Below, in pieces: positions 1 through 8,993 of a stretch of DNA of 48,471 bases (position 1 is the stretch's first letter; the number at the start of each line of letters is the position of its first letter). This DNA is from Phycisphaerales bacterium. GTDB taxonomy: Bacteria > Planctomycetota > Phycisphaerae > Sedimentisphaerales > Anaerobacaceae. The stretch is from the NCBI GenBank assembly GCA_030602885.1, contig JAUVYV010000026.1:1-48471 (forward strand). Reading direction: 5' to 3'. A program made the translations under genes and the position numbers. Under the pieces are notes generated by a model. The model worked only from the letters and a program-made list of their open reading frames with translations, made no database searches and was not told the origin of the DNA.

Positions 1-2020
1 CCGGGCTGGTCGTGCCGAAATAGACATCGTGAGAAGTTGCACCTGAACCTGCCGTCCAGCTCAGGTCGGCATCAACGCTCACACCTGTTGCACCATCGCC
101 GGGATTCGGATTCGTCGCCTGTCCGGGCGGCTGTGGCGCTGCGGTCGTGAAGCTCCACACTACTCCCGTCGTTGTCCCATTCGCGTTCACTTCATCGATT
201 CGCCAGTAGTAGGTGGTAACCTCAGCCATAGTGCCGGGCTCGTACGTGGTCTCAGGCTGGTTGCCGATAAAAGGCGGCTCGGTCACCGTCCCGAAGTACA
301 CATCGTGTGAGGTGGCGCCTGAACCGGCTGTCCAGCTCAGGTCGGCATTTATACTAACATCTGTCGCCGCGTCGGCAGGATTGGGATTGCTCGCCTGGCC
401 GGGTGGGCCAGGTACATCGCCCAGGATGTCTCGAATGGCCTGGAACTTGTAGTTGCGGTCGGGATTGGTGACGTCGTCGGTCAGGCCCCAGCAACCGTAG
501 CGGTTGTAGCCGCTGGTCAGCGTGAACTGCATGGCCAGATTGCCCCCGAGGGCTAAGAAACAGTCGTCGTAGTTGTACTTCAGCTCGGTGCCTGCACGTG
601 CGACGCGGTGCATCGTGATCTGGTTGTCTAAGTTCGTTGTCCCGCCGCCTGCGGGTACGTGGAAACCGCCCTCATAGGAGCTGGCTCCGCCAACGAGGCC
701 CCAGTCGGAAGCCTTCTGGACCCACTGCAGGCGCCCAGACTCGTCGCCGCCGGTTTCCGATTTCTGACTTGTGGCATCGTCATGGCAGCGATCAAGAATC
801 TCGTCAACGGTTCCGTAGCTCCCATCAGTTGAGAAGTACGTCTGCCTCGCGATGGCATAGATGTAATCGCTCGGCGGGCCGAAGTTGATGTTGATGTACT
901 CTAACATGGGCTGTACCCACCACTTCACCATCGGCGCATGGCTGCACAACATCACACGGACCCTGTCGTTGATGGCAGAGGCGCCCCAGACGTTCTTGAA
1001 AATGTTGCTGAGCTCGACTGTCCTGCGGGCGTGGTTTTCATGTTCCCCGATTCCGAGTGCACTGGCCTGGGCGTTGTTGTAATTGTACTGGTTGAATATG
1101 CCGTTCCAGACCTCGTTGCTGCTCTCGACATAGACATTCAGATTGGAGTTGAGGTTGTTCTTGATAAGCGTCGCTAATTGGGTGACGTAGTCGGTGTCCG
1201 CCGAGAGTTGAACGGTGATCCAGATGTCCATGTTCACCTGGTTGCCGAGATCAACGACGTACTCCCACGCGGCGCCGTCCAGCTTGCCCAACGGCGCGAT
1301 CTGGCCTTGCCCGGCGTCGGTCGTCAGCTTACGCTGAGACCAGGACGTCGTCGCAGGATAAGTTGGCTCAGAGTTGTTCGTGTGCCTGAAGTCCATGAAC
1401 CGAATGGTGCTGAAGCTGGCGCTGGTGAGACAGTTGATGAAATCATCAGTGAAAAGCTGCGTTGTATCGTGCGCATAGCCCGGGCGTGTCGTCCTGAAAT
1501 TAGTGATGCCGGTACCGGTGCTGCTGCTCGGTGTCCGCTTGGTGTCCAGGAACTCCAGAACAATCAGGCCATGGTGCGGGCCCAGCGTGCTTACGGTGAT
1601 ATCGAACGTCGTGGTATTGCTGGGCTCGTCAAAGACCTGGTTCGAGATAGTGTAATCACCTTCGAGGTTGCTCAGTGTAGCCTGGCCGTTAAAAGAGCAC
1701 TTGTACAGACCGCTCATATCGACGCGATATGCATCGGGGTCGTCAATCTCGCCCGACCATTCAGCAACCGGCCGCCAGTCCTTGACATACCTGCAATCGC
1801 ACTCCGGCCAGCCGCTCGCGTCCACTGTACTCGACGTGAGAGCGGCACCACCCGCTTCGTACCACCTGTAGTGCTCGTGCACCTGGTTCACCATGGTCCC
1901 GCCACGTTCCGGCAGGCTGATGCCAATACCCATCTGGCCGGGGTAAGTCGCAGCAAAGACCGATGAGGTCAGGCCCAGCAGCAAAACAAGAGAGATTAAA
2001 CAAATCAATTTTTTACACAT
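1..2020 (-). CDS. Secreted glycoside-hydrolase-like protein with beta-sandwich repeats (C-terminus beyond window)
   Basis: Open for 673 codons from ATG at 2020 to the left edge, so it is 3'-truncated by the window, not broken. Residues 1-23 are a Sec signal (MCKKLICLISLVLLLG... ending SVFA). The middle (about 25-530) reads like a TIM-barrel carbohydrate-active enzyme: the Ser-Asn-Glu-Val-Trp-Asn stretch places Glu303 after an Asn, as in the acid/base Asn-Glu of clan GH-A. From about residue 535 there are at least two copies of a 92-residue repeat (NPNPADAATDVS... / NPGDGATGVSVDADLSW..., each with HDVYFGT), 276 bp apart, of the Fn3/Ig-like type common in planctomycete secreted proteins. The repeats probably bind carbohydrate or act as spacers. 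The exact GH family is not recognised. A possible promoter lies 440 bp upstream. Confidence 0.75.
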   Translation of the reverse strand, partial: MCKKLICLISLVLLLGLTSSVFAATYPGQMGIGISLPERGGTMVNQVHEHYRWYEAGGAALTSSTVDASGWPECDCRYVKDWRPVAEWSGEIDDPDAYRVDMSGLYKCSFNGQATLSNLEGDYTISNQVFDEPSNTTTFDITVSTLGPHHGLIVLEFLDTKRTPSSSTGTGITNFRTTRPGYAHDTTQLFTDDFINCLTSASFSTIRFMDFRHTNNSEPTYPATTSWSQRKLTTDAGQGQIAPLGKLDGAAWEYVVDLGNQVNMDIWITVQLSADTDYVTQLATLIKNNLNSNLNVYVESSNEVWNGIFNQYNYNNAQASALGIGEHENHARRTVELSNIFKNVWGASAINDRVRVMLCSHAPMVKWWVQPMLEYININFGPPSDYIYAIARQTYFSTDGSYGTVDEILDRCHDDATSQKSETGGDESGRLQWVQKASDWGLVGGASSYEGGFHVPAGGGTTNLDNQITMHRVARAGTELKYNYDDCFLALGGNLAMQFTLTSGYNRYGCWGLTDDVTNPDRNYKFQAIRDILGDVPGPPGQASNPNPADAATDVSINADLSWTAGSGATSHDVYFGTVTEPPFIGNQPETTYEPGTMAEVTTYYWRIDEVNANGTTTGVVWSFTTAAPQPPGQATNPNPGDGATGVSVDADLSWTAGSGATSHDVYFGTTSP

Positions 2021-2167
2021 AGTACTTTCCCTTTTCTTTCAAAATCGTTGTTAAAGTTTCTGCAAAATACAATTTCAAGGGTACTTCTCAAAAATACTTC
2101 TCTTCATTTCTCCACCTAATTTCTCACCTCCTTTGCACCGTTGTGCCAAACTTTTCCGAAGCCCATT

Positions 2168-2335
2168 TCAGTTCATCGATTTATGTTTATCACGCTCTAA
2201 ACGTGCAATTGTCAACGGCCGCGATTGAAGCGCTGAAAATCGAGAAATGATTGCCCGAGCTGCGTCGCCAGGCGGCGATAGTGCAGGCGTACCACCCAAC
2301 CGGCTTCGCCATCTACCCTTTCCTTCATGGCTCAT
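2168..2335 (-). CDS. Possible 55-residue small protein with a strong Shine-Dalgarno
   Basis: An ATG at 2335 is preceded, five bases away, by GGAGGT (2346-2341 on the minus strand), one of the best ribosome sites in the window. The product is short, basic and Arg/Ser-rich, with no motif I recognise. It lies in the long leader of the secreted protein that starts at 2020, so it could be a leader peptide, a small independent protein, or chance. No codon-bias or homology argument backs it. Confidence 0.22.
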   Translation of the reverse strand: MSHEGKGRWRSRLGGTPALSPPGDAARAIISRFSALQSRPLTIARLERDKHKSMN

Positions 2336-2462
2336 ATTCCACCTCCATGAGGAATTCACAGATACCCCGCCCAACGGCTCTCTTGAGCGCGCTGTGAATG
2401 TTCGTTAAGGTCGACCGGGTAAGAAAACCGGGTGCAACTCCTCTTTCAAATTGCTGTGATCC

Positions 2463-2490
2463 TTTGTACGGGTATCCTGTGTCTTGTCAA
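2463..2490 (-). promoter_or_regulatory. Possible sigma-70 promoter for the gene starting at 2020
   Basis: On the minus strand TTGACA (2490-2485) is followed after 16 bases by TACAAA (2468-2463). The -35 is perfect and the -10 matches four of six bases. It would give a leader of about 440 nt, which is long, so a second promoter nearer the gene is possible. Confidence 0.3.
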
Positions 2491-2901
2491 GTGAATTTTA
2501 TGCTTTTTACCAATTTTTTTTGCAATTAGGCCCCGACCACTGTCCGCTGGAGTTTATCCCGGCCCGCCGGGGTTGACTGTTTATCCGCCGTAGGCGGACT
2601 CCCTTACTTCTCCCTTCTGACTTCTGACCTGCTCCTACTATTAGCTCAGCTTATACTACGCGCTCTCAAAATTCTCTCAAAACCCCCTTTTTTTCGCGAT
2701 TTTTTGCCTTTTCACAGCCATTTTTCGCAGATTTTTTCAATTTTTTTCAAACTTTCGCACGTTTCGCCAAATGCCAAAACCCGCCCCATTTGCCCCTCTC
2801 GACCCCAAATTCGCCCTTCCCGCCCATCCCTCCACCCCCCTCTTTGCCCCCCTCTAACCCCTTTTCCAAAACACTATAAGCTACGCTTATACTACCCCCC
2901 G

Positions 2902-4011
2902 CTACGCCAACGAGCAGAGAATCTCAACTCCCTGTCTCAGCTTCTCATCGCTCGTCGCATAGCTTATCCGAAAATGCGTGTCCTTCTCGCTGAACACGTT
3001 ACCCGGTATGATCAAAACGTTATTCGCAATCGCCTTTTTCACGAATTCCGTCGCATTGCCCCCCGGCGCCTTCACAAACGCATAAAACGCACCGCTCGGC
3101 TTCACTAATTCGAACTTGTCCTTCAGCCCCTCATACACCATATCTCGCTTCCGCCGGTATATCGCAACATATTCACTGACGTCATAATCCAGAGCCGCAA
3201 TCGCCGCCTTCTGAAAAGGCGTCGGTGCACAGACGAACGTGTACTGCTGAATCTTCGTCATCTCCTCGACAAGCCCCGCCAGCCCCTCGCTCGTCACCGC
3301 ATAACCTAATCGCCACCCCGTCATCGCACAGCTCTTACTGAACCCCCGCAGCAAAAGCGTCTTCTCATAATACCGCCCAATCGATGGACACCCGCCGTCG
3401 TAACAAAACTTGTCATATATCTCGTCGCTCATCACCACTATATCTCTCTCGGCCGCAACCTCCGCAAGTCTCTTTATCGCTTCCTCCGAATAAACCACTC
3501 CCGTCGGGTTACACGGCGAATTCACAACAATCAGCTTCGTCCTATCCGTAATAACCGCCTCGATTCTATCAACGTGCAGACCAAAATCAGGATATGTATC
3601 CACAAACACGCACCTGCCCCCCAGAAGATTCACCAGATGCTTGTAAATCACAAAATACGGGTCCGGCATTATCACCTCATCACCCGGATTGATAAGCGAC
3701 ATAAACGCCAACAGCAGCCCCCCGCTCACCCCGCTCGTTATCAGAACCGCCGGCTTTGCCCATCCGAACTCGGCCTTTACCCCCCCTGCCACCTTCTGCT
3801 TCAGCACCGAGTCCCCTGCCGTCTGCGAATACTTGTTCTGCCCTGCCCTTATCGCCTCAATCGCCTTCTCTTTAAGCTCCTCCGGCACATCGAAGTCCGG
3901 CTGGCCTATCGAAAAATTTATCGGGTCCTCCAATTCCGCCGCCAGCGCAAAGACCTTCCGTATCCCGCTCGAATCAATCAACTTCATCCTGTCCGCCAAA
4001 TACTCTTTCAT
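2902..4011 (-). CDS. PLP-dependent class I/II aminotransferase (aspartate aminotransferase-like)
   Basis: A 369-residue fold-type I aminotransferase of normal to slightly short length. Visible landmarks are the substrate loop near residues 35-38 (SIGQPDF), the NPTG motif at 168-171, the cofactor Asp196 and Tyr199 in SDEIYD, the Schiff-base Lys226 in GFSKSCAMTGWR, and the carboxylate-binding Arg348 in HFRIS. It transfers amino groups between an amino acid and a 2-oxo acid in the cytoplasm. The subfamily (Asp, aromatic or other donor) cannot be fixed by eye. It stands alone, divergent from the GH94 gene. Its + strand is extremely C-rich, unlike neighbouring genes, which fits the skew patches noted in the findings. 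Confidence 0.9.
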   Translation of the reverse strand: MKEYLADRMKLIDSSGIRKVFALAAELEDPINFSIGQPDFDVPEELKEKAIEAIRAGQNKYSQTAGDSVLKQKVAGGVKAEFGWAKPAVLITSGVSGGLLLAFMSLINPGDEVIMPDPYFVIYKHLVNLLGGRCVFVDTYPDFGLHVDRIEAVITDRTKLIVVNSPCNPTGVVYSEEAIKRLAEVAAERDIVVMSDEIYDKFCYDGGCPSIGRYYEKTLLLRGFSKSCAMTGWRLGYAVTSEGLAGLVEEMTKIQQYTFVCAPTPFQKAAIAALDYDVSEYVAIYRRKRDMVYEGLKDKFELVKPSGAFYAFVKAPGGNATEFVKKAIANNVLIIPGNVFSEKDTHFRISYATSDEKLRQGVEILCSLA

Positions 4012-4185
4012 GGCCTCAATCTCACAATAATTTGCCTATTAATTCATTTCCTCGGATAATCCTAAACCCAAAATCACGAATAGTAAACAGCAAATCATAC
4101 TCGCCCGTTCCCCTGTTTTCTGCTATCTTATCCGCAGCTGTTGTCACACCTGCTATATGGTTCGAGGATATGGAGACGACTAAAT

Positions 4186-6570
4186 ATGAGCAAACGCACA
4201 TCTGCAGGGCAGTCACCGGCCGGCTTTGCCGACAATGGCAAACGATATTTCCTGAACAGTCCGCTACTTGCCCCAACTGCTGACTCCTTCATCTTCAACC
4301 ACCGCATGCTCCTGCAGGTCACCTGTCGAGGATACGCCACGGCCCAGTTCATGCAGCCCGAAGTCGCCACATACACCTACCATCCTTTTATCGCAGCCAG
4401 GACATTCATACAGCCCGAACCACAGTACTACGCGCATCACCCGGGCCGCTTCTTTTACATTCGAGATGACAACACCGACCGGTTTTTCTCTGCACCGTAC
4501 GACCCCGTCCGTGCCGAGCTCGACAAATTCTCCTTCGCCCCAGGCCTCAGTGACATCCAATGGCTCGCCAAAAAAAACGGCATCGAAGTCAAGCTCCGCG
4601 TCACGATCCCTCGCGACGACATAGTCGAACTCTGGACCGCCACCGTTACAAACAGCTCTCGAAAACAGCGACGCATCTCTCTCTATCCTTACTTTCCAAT
4701 CGGATACTCATCGTGGATGAACATGGCCGGCACATACGATCAAAACCTCCGCGGTATCATCTGCTACTCCAAAACCCCCTATCAGTTGATGGAGGACTAC
4801 TTCAAGAACAAGGATTTGAAAGACCTCACGTACCTCTTGGCCGATATTATGCCCACTTCATGGCAGGCCAACCAGAAGAGCTTCGAAGGCCAAGGCGGTC
4901 CGACTTCACCCGACGACCTCAAGCGACCTCACCTCAGCAGGTCTGATGCGCGCTTCGAAATCCCCGCCGCGGTCCTGCAGTTCTCACGCACACTGGCACC
5001 GGGAAAATCCTTTCAGGTCAATCTCGCTTTCGGCCCGGCAAAAGACATCCCCGAAATCCGGCGTATCAGAACCAGGTACCTTAAGAAAAATGTCGCTGAA
5101 AAAGTAATTAAGAAAGTCAATGCCCTCCAAACCTCCAGGGCTGGCTGCATCATGATCGACACACCCGACGAAGTCTTCAACCACTTCATCAATCACTGGT
5201 TGCCGAGACAGATCAACTATCAAGCCCGAAGCAACCGCATGACAACCGACCCACAGACCCGCAACTACCTCCAGGATGCTATGGGTATGACCTTCCTTGA
5301 CCCGGATTTGTCACGCCGGATGTTTCGAACGGCCCTGAGCCGACAGCAGGCCAATGGTGCTATGCCCGAGGGCATCCTCCTGATAGAAGGTACTGAGCTC
5401 AAGTACATAAACCGTGTGCCCCACCGCGACCATTGCATCTGGACTGCACTCGCCCTCGCAGTTTACCTCAATGAAACTGCAGATACCACTTTCCTTCACG
5501 AAAAACTTCCGTTTGCCGACAGCACCGAATCCGCAAGCGTTTACAAGCACACATGTATGGGTCTCGATTGGCTCCTCAAAGACCGCTCCAGCCGAGGCCT
5601 GTCACTCATCGGCCAGGGCGACTGGTGCGACCCAATGAACATGGCCGGGTACAAGGGCAAGGGCGAATCTGCCTGGCTGACCGAAGCCCTGGCCTATGTA
5701 CTCCGGTGCTGGGCACCGTTCTGCAAATCCGTTGGCGACAAAACGCTTGCCGCTCGCTATCGCAAGAGCGCTGGAGCCATCAACGCTGCCCTTAATAAAT
5801 ATATGTGGGACGGCTCATGGTACGCCAGAGGAACCAGCGACTCAGGCAAGCGGTTCGGTATCAAACGCGACAAAGAGGGAAAGATCTTCCTCAACGCTCA
5901 AAGCTGGGCGGTCCTCTGCGCCGCTCCAACCGGCAAGCGACTTGAGAAGTGTATCGCTGCGGTGCAGAAGCATCTGGAAACACCGTTTGGCCCCATGACT
6001 CTCGCACCGGCCTACACCGAGATGCGTGAAGACATAGGCCGTGTCACTCAAAAGCATCCCGGCGTAAGCGAGAATGGTTCCGTTTACAGTCATGCCGCCC
6101 TCTTTTATGTCTTTGCACTCTATACTGCCCGGCGCACCGACCATGCGTTCAACGTTCTTCGCTCCCTGCTCCCCGGACCAGAGATTGCCTCTGTACGCCG
6201 GAGTCGCCAGCTCCCACTGTATCTGCCAACCTACTACCGCGGTGCGACCTTCCCCGCAACAGCCGGACGTTCAAGCCACCTCCCCAACACCGGCACCTTG
6301 TCATGGTATTACCGCACTGTCGTAGAAGTGCTTTTTGGCCTTCGCGGATGCGCCGAAGGATTACTCGTGGACCCGCAGTTGCCCAAACGCTTCAAGCGTG
6401 CCAACGTCAGACGCTATTTCCGCGGCGCCGTCTTCGACATACGGTTCCGCCGCTCCCCCACCGTTTCAGCACCGAAAGTCGTCCTCGACGGCAGAGAGCT
6501 ACCCCACAACCTGATCCCGAATCCTAAACATGGTGCGCACCATACCGTCGAAGTTACTCTGCCACGGTAA
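4186..6570 (+). CDS. GH94-family glycoside phosphorylase (cellobiose/chitobiose/cellobionate phosphorylase type)
   Basis: 794 residues, the usual length for GH94, with no signal peptide, so the protein is cytoplasmic. The start is ATG 4186, behind GGAG at 4171-4174; the frame is open further 5' (TTG 4141) but that start lacks a good ribosome site. Order of parts: N-terminal beta-sandwich (about 20-300, with NPHR-like FNHRMLLQV and WLA/PRDDIVELW stretches), a linker helix region, then an (alpha/alpha)6 catalytic barrel from about 345. GQGDWCDPMN (476-484) matches the family's DWND acid motif, with Asp482 as the likely general acid and Cys in place of the usual Asn. GSVYSHAALFYVFAL and PTYYRGATFPATAGRSSHLPNTGTLSW (split here only by naming) belong to the phosphate/substrate region. 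It would split a beta-disaccharide with phosphate to give a sugar-1-phosphate. The substrate is not determined. Confidence 0.82.
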   Translation: MSKRTSAGQSPAGFADNGKRYFLNSPLLAPTADSFIFNHRMLLQVTCRGYATAQFMQPEVATYTYHPFIAARTFIQPEPQYYAHHPGRFFYIRDDNTDRFFSAPYDPVRAELDKFSFAPGLSDIQWLAKKNGIEVKLRVTIPRDDIVELWTATVTNSSRKQRRISLYPYFPIGYSSWMNMAGTYDQNLRGIICYSKTPYQLMEDYFKNKDLKDLTYLLADIMPTSWQANQKSFEGQGGPTSPDDLKRPHLSRSDARFEIPAAVLQFSRTLAPGKSFQVNLAFGPAKDIPEIRRIRTRYLKKNVAEKVIKKVNALQTSRAGCIMIDTPDEVFNHFINHWLPRQINYQARSNRMTTDPQTRNYLQDAMGMTFLDPDLSRRMFRTALSRQQANGAMPEGILLIEGTELKYINRVPHRDHCIWTALALAVYLNETADTTFLHEKLPFADSTESASVYKHTCMGLDWLLKDRSSRGLSLIGQGDWCDPMNMAGYKGKGESAWLTEALAYVLRCWAPFCKSVGDKTLAARYRKSAGAINAALNKYMWDGSWYARGTSDSGKRFGIKRDKEGKIFLNAQSWAVLCAAPTGKRLEKCIAAVQKHLETPFGPMTLAPAYTEMREDIGRVTQKHPGVSENGSVYSHAALFYVFALYTARRTDHAFNVLRSLLPGPEIASVRRSRQLPLYLPTYYRGATFPATAGRSSHLPNTGTLSWYYRTVVEVLFGLRGCAEGLLVDPQLPKRFKRANVRRYFRGAVFDIRFRRSPTVSAPKVVLDGRELPHNLIPNPKHGAHHTVEVTLPR

Positions 6571-6894
6571 TACCTCTTGTCATCTCTGAAAGCGAGCGTC
6601 CACAGTTTTGACTTTTCTTGATAGGCTGTGTCACACACGGACTATCTGTAACTTTCGAACCAGGAGCGATTATGCCGTTCCCCAAAGACTCCGCCGAATG
6701 GTACTCCAAAATCATCGCCACAAACGCCCTCGCCCTCGACGACTCCTGAAACCTACACCCCATCCTCAGATAAACGCTACGACAGTACCATATTCCTCAG
6801 GCCAACAGAAAACACGCCCAAAAAACCAAAAAGCAAAGGGCTGACCACTATCAGCCAGCCCTGTCCGTCTGCCATGTGACGAATTATTAGATGA
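6571..6894. other. 324-bp convergent spacer with a 25-codon ORF
   Basis: Lies between the GH94 stop and the small-basic-protein stop. It contains ATG 6672 to TGA 6749 on the plus strand (25 residues, starting MPFPKDSAEWYSKII), preceded by AGGAG at 6662-6666. This could be a micro-ORF or the stub of a lost gene. The rest holds the terminator listed separately and nothing else I can support. Confidence 0.4.
6818..6856 (-). terminator. Rho-independent terminator of the small-basic-protein operon
   Basis: Read on the minus strand: GGCTGA (6856-6851), six-base loop, TCAGCC (6844-6839), then CC and a T-rich run out to about 6818. It sits 39 bp after the stop of the gene at 6895-7149. The stem also faces the incoming GH94 transcript. 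Confidence 0.6.
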
Positions 6895-7149
6895 CTATTC
6901 CTCCTTGCTGCTCTCAGTCTCAGTGGTTTCTACCGCCGCCTCGGCAGTTGCAGCTTCCGCTGCTTCCTTGGCCGCCGCTTTGCGACCCGCGTGGCTCTTG
7001 CGGTGTGCTACCTTCGGAAGCCCAAATACCGATTCGCCTTCCTGCCAGACCTCCTCATCCTTCAGCTTATCTATCCGCTCCGCACGCGACAATACATTTC
7101 GGTGCCGCTCAAGAGCGCCTTTTACCTTCAGTGAACGATCAATACTCAT
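6895..7149 (-). CDS. PVC 'small basic protein' family member
   Basis: 84 residues. The N-terminal about 50 match the small basic protein family known from Planctomycetes, Verrucomicrobia and Chlamydiae (TIGR04137 type): MSIDRSLKVKGALERHRNVL, then SRAERI.KL and VFGLPKV. The family's function is unknown; its spread across the PVC group makes it a lineage marker. Unlike the usual Lys-rich end, this protein finishes in an Ala/Glu/Thr-rich acidic tail (about 58-84), so the net charge is less basic than the name suggests. It lies 19 bp behind the membrane-protein gene at 7169-7888, probably in one transcript. Confidence 0.85.
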   Translation of the reverse strand: MSIDRSLKVKGALERHRNVLSRAERIDKLKDEEVWQEGESVFGLPKVAHRKSHAGRKAAAKEAAEAATAEAAVETTETESSKEE

Positions 7150-7168
7150 CCAACGTTTCTCCTAAAAC

Positions 7169-7888
7169 TCAATCATCAAATCGCATTCCAAACGCATCCC
7201 TGAAAAAGTTCGGCGCAAATGTCTCATATCCCTCGGGCGCCTTATAACCGGCCCCTAACTTTATTATCCTCTGTTTCGCCGAATAGCCATTTGTCCCTGC
7301 CCGGTTCGGGTTATCGTATTGGTTCCTGGTTACCAGATAATACCAATTATCCTTCTTTATTATTTCACTTTGAACGCCCATGCCGTCAAAATACTCTTTC
7401 ACCGGCTGAAGATGCGCAGGCACCTGATACATCTGTATCACTATCCTGTTCTTCCCTGTTGACTCCGCCGCTCCTTCGCCGCTCTTCGCAATCACCCCGA
7501 CGCCCACGCCCGGCTCAACCACTTCTACCCCCCCTGCCGACGCCGGGCCCCCCGCTGCCACCCCGACTCCTGCCGTCTGCCCCGAACCCATCTTCCGCCC
7601 GACCTGAACGCACAAAAGCAGCAGAACAACAAGACCGAGCACAACCGCCACCGCAAGCTGATAAGGCACCGAAAACTCGATCCTGCCCGAATTGAGCTGA
7701 AACACCCGGGGCTTGCGAGGCCACTCCAGACGCCGCGATACTGCTCCGCTAACGCCCTGTGCCCCTGCTGGGCTTTCATCCTCGGACCCCTTCGGATGCA
7801 ACCGCTCTAACGTCTTGCCTTGGCTCGACTTAGACCAACCCTTGCCTATTACCTCGTAAAGCGCCTTCTTTTTAGGATTCCGTGCCAT
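7169..7888 (-). CDS. Single-pass membrane protein with a SPOR-like C-terminal domain (unknown function)
   Basis: 239 residues. Basic N-terminus (MARNPKKK), cytoplasmic part to about 75, one transmembrane helix at about 76-95 (LAVAVVLGLVVLLLLCVQV), a Gly/Ala/Val-rich linker (about 100-145), then a compact domain at 147-239 beginning IVIQMYQVPAHLQPVKEYFDGMG. The beta-alpha pattern and an 'IQ.Y' start recall SPOR peptidoglycan-binding domains, but the match is loose and I would not name it. The topology fits an envelope protein with its C-terminus outside the cytoplasm. It is the first gene of a two-gene unit with the small basic protein. Confidence 0.6.
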   Translation of the reverse strand: MARNPKKKALYEVIGKGWSKSSQGKTLERLHPKGSEDESPAGAQGVSGAVSRRLEWPRKPRVFQLNSGRIEFSVPYQLAVAVVLGLVVLLLLCVQVGRKMGSGQTAGVGVAAGGPASAGGVEVVEPGVGVGVIAKSGEGAAESTGKNRIVIQMYQVPAHLQPVKEYFDGMGVQSEIIKKDNWYYLVTRNQYDNPNRAGTNGYSAKQRIIKLGAGYKAPEGYETFAPNFFRDAFGMRFDD

Positions 7889-8907
7889 AGACCAAAAAGC
7901 TCACTTCTCAAAAAATCCCGCAACCGGCACGCCAACGTTCATCTAACGCCCTGCTCAAGGTCAGCTCGCAAAATGCTCATCCACTTGTACTATATTCAAC
8001 TCTGAAATTCAATCGCAAAATTATGAATATTTGTGCGCTGCAACCCTGATTCGTCGAATCCCGCTTTTCGCTATGCTCGGCTGTACGCCATCTACAACGT
8101 CGCTCACCTGTATTATCTTCTCCGAGTTTTCCCGAATATAACGAACCGCCGCCGACACGTCTTTGTCCAATACTGCAAGTACGTCCGTTGATTGCCTCGT
8201 CACAACGTGTGTCGGCCGCACAACCACAGTCTGGCCTGACGACCTCGCCGCCCTACTACTGCATAAGCCAGGCCTCCACCACGCCCGTGATTGACAGCAG
8301 TATCGACAGTGTCTGGGACGATCGTCGATAACTCCTGGACCAATCCGAGCACCTTTGGAACTGCTGAGTTGCTGCCATAACCAGAGGTTATTTTTGTGTT
8401 GGCCCTTAGTGGGAGGAATTTCCAACGGCCAATAACATCAAGAGAAAGAGCACACGGGCACCTTCGTCCGCGGGCTCGCTCTTTAACGGTCAAAAAAACC
8501 GTCGGCATAGCCATTCCAAAACTGAGAACCACAAATCACATATCCTGCCCGCTCTCCCCGCTTGCCTGCCCTCGGGGTGAGCTTACCTGATATGCAAACC
8601 GAGGGGCCTCGACGCAAGCTGTGCAGAAACCGCAATCGCGAAACCATAATGCCCACCTGGCCTCGCAGCAGGGAACCCGGAGAATGACGGCCCTCTGTCG
8701 CCCCCCCCGGACTCCTCGGATACCCATCCGTAACCCGCACTCACAACCTGTAACCCGCGACCCCCAACCCTTTGCCAAGGTTCCAGTTCTTACGCCTTGT
8801 GCTCTTGTGACTTATGACTTTCGCACTTGTCCTCTCCCGTCTTCTGACTACTCTCTACCGCCTTACACATCCCTTTCACACACAAAGGCCAATATCCCAA
8901 ATTTACC
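7889..8907. other. 1-kb spacer holding regulator debris and low-complexity sequence
   Basis: Between the membrane-protein start (7888) and the rpmF promoter (8908). The only recognisable coding material is the XylR-like remnant at 8021-8233. Several short frames cross 8200-8780 on both strands but lack motifs. From about 8690 to 8880 the plus strand is C/T-rich with degenerate 'taacccgca' and 'cttctgac' words, like the pyrimidine tract near 2600. Confidence 0.55.
8021..8233 (-). pseudogene. Remnant of a XylR-type AraC-family transcriptional regulator
   Basis: In an open frame ending at 8021, about 45 residues read QTVVVRPTHVVTRQSTDVLA followed by VLDKDVSAAVRYIRENSEKIIQVSDVV. This is the hinge of XylR-like regulators (LacI-type sensor followed by an AraC helix-turn-helix), normally 'PP.GVVTRQSTDVLA..DP.VAAA.RFIRE'. 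Homology fades on both sides: the sensor domain is not readable upstream in any single frame, and the helix-turn-helix stops after about 20 residues (SIAKSGIRRIRVA). It is therefore a broken gene. Sugar-responsive regulators of this type commonly sit by carbohydrate genes in this lineage. Confidence 0.65.
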
Positions 8908-8936
8908 TTGACATTCCGCCTCCCATAGACTATCTA
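8908..8936 (+). promoter_or_regulatory. Sigma-70 promoter of the rpmF-plsX-fabH operon
   Basis: TTGACA (8908-8913), 17-base spacer, TATCTA (8931-8936). Predicted start of transcription is near 8943, giving a leader of about 50 nt that contains GGAG nine bases before the rpmF ATG. Confidence 0.7.
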
Positions 8937-8993
8937 AAAGGTTTCAGGTTGTCAGAGAACGCAAATACCTGTGTAGATTTGGAGTACTTGTGA

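Larger units (their letters stand above)
2021..2901. other. 880-bp gene-poor stretch with a TCCGCC hairpin and a pyrimidine-rich tract
   Basis: Apart from the small ORF and promoter listed separately, I see no gene. At 2584-2598 there is a perfect hairpin TCCGCC-GTA-GGCGGA, and the same arms occur at 44701-44715. From about 2680 to 2900 the plus strand is strongly C/T-rich with few G, between the aminotransferase stop (2902) and the secreted protein. I checked the leader by eye for c-di-GMP, glycine, TPP and cobalamin riboswitch cores and found none. Confidence 0.6.

Noticed and set aside
1178-1966. Plus-strand open frame of 262 codons
   Set aside because: It is antisense to the secreted hydrolase, whose minus-strand frame has a signal peptide, a catalytic-type motif and domain repeats; the plus frame shows no motif.
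2021-2460. Riboswitch in the leader of the secreted protein
   Set aside because: No conserved core of c-di-GMP-I, glycine, TPP, SAM or cobalamin riboswitches is readable; only short stems are present.
6672-6749. Independent 25-residue gene
   Set aside because: It has a ribosome site but is too short and unsupported to call; recorded only within the spacer entry.
8200-8532. Minus-strand frame of 110 codons as a real gene
   Set aside because: No motif or ribosome site; it overlaps the XylR remnant in another frame and is probably part of the same decayed region.
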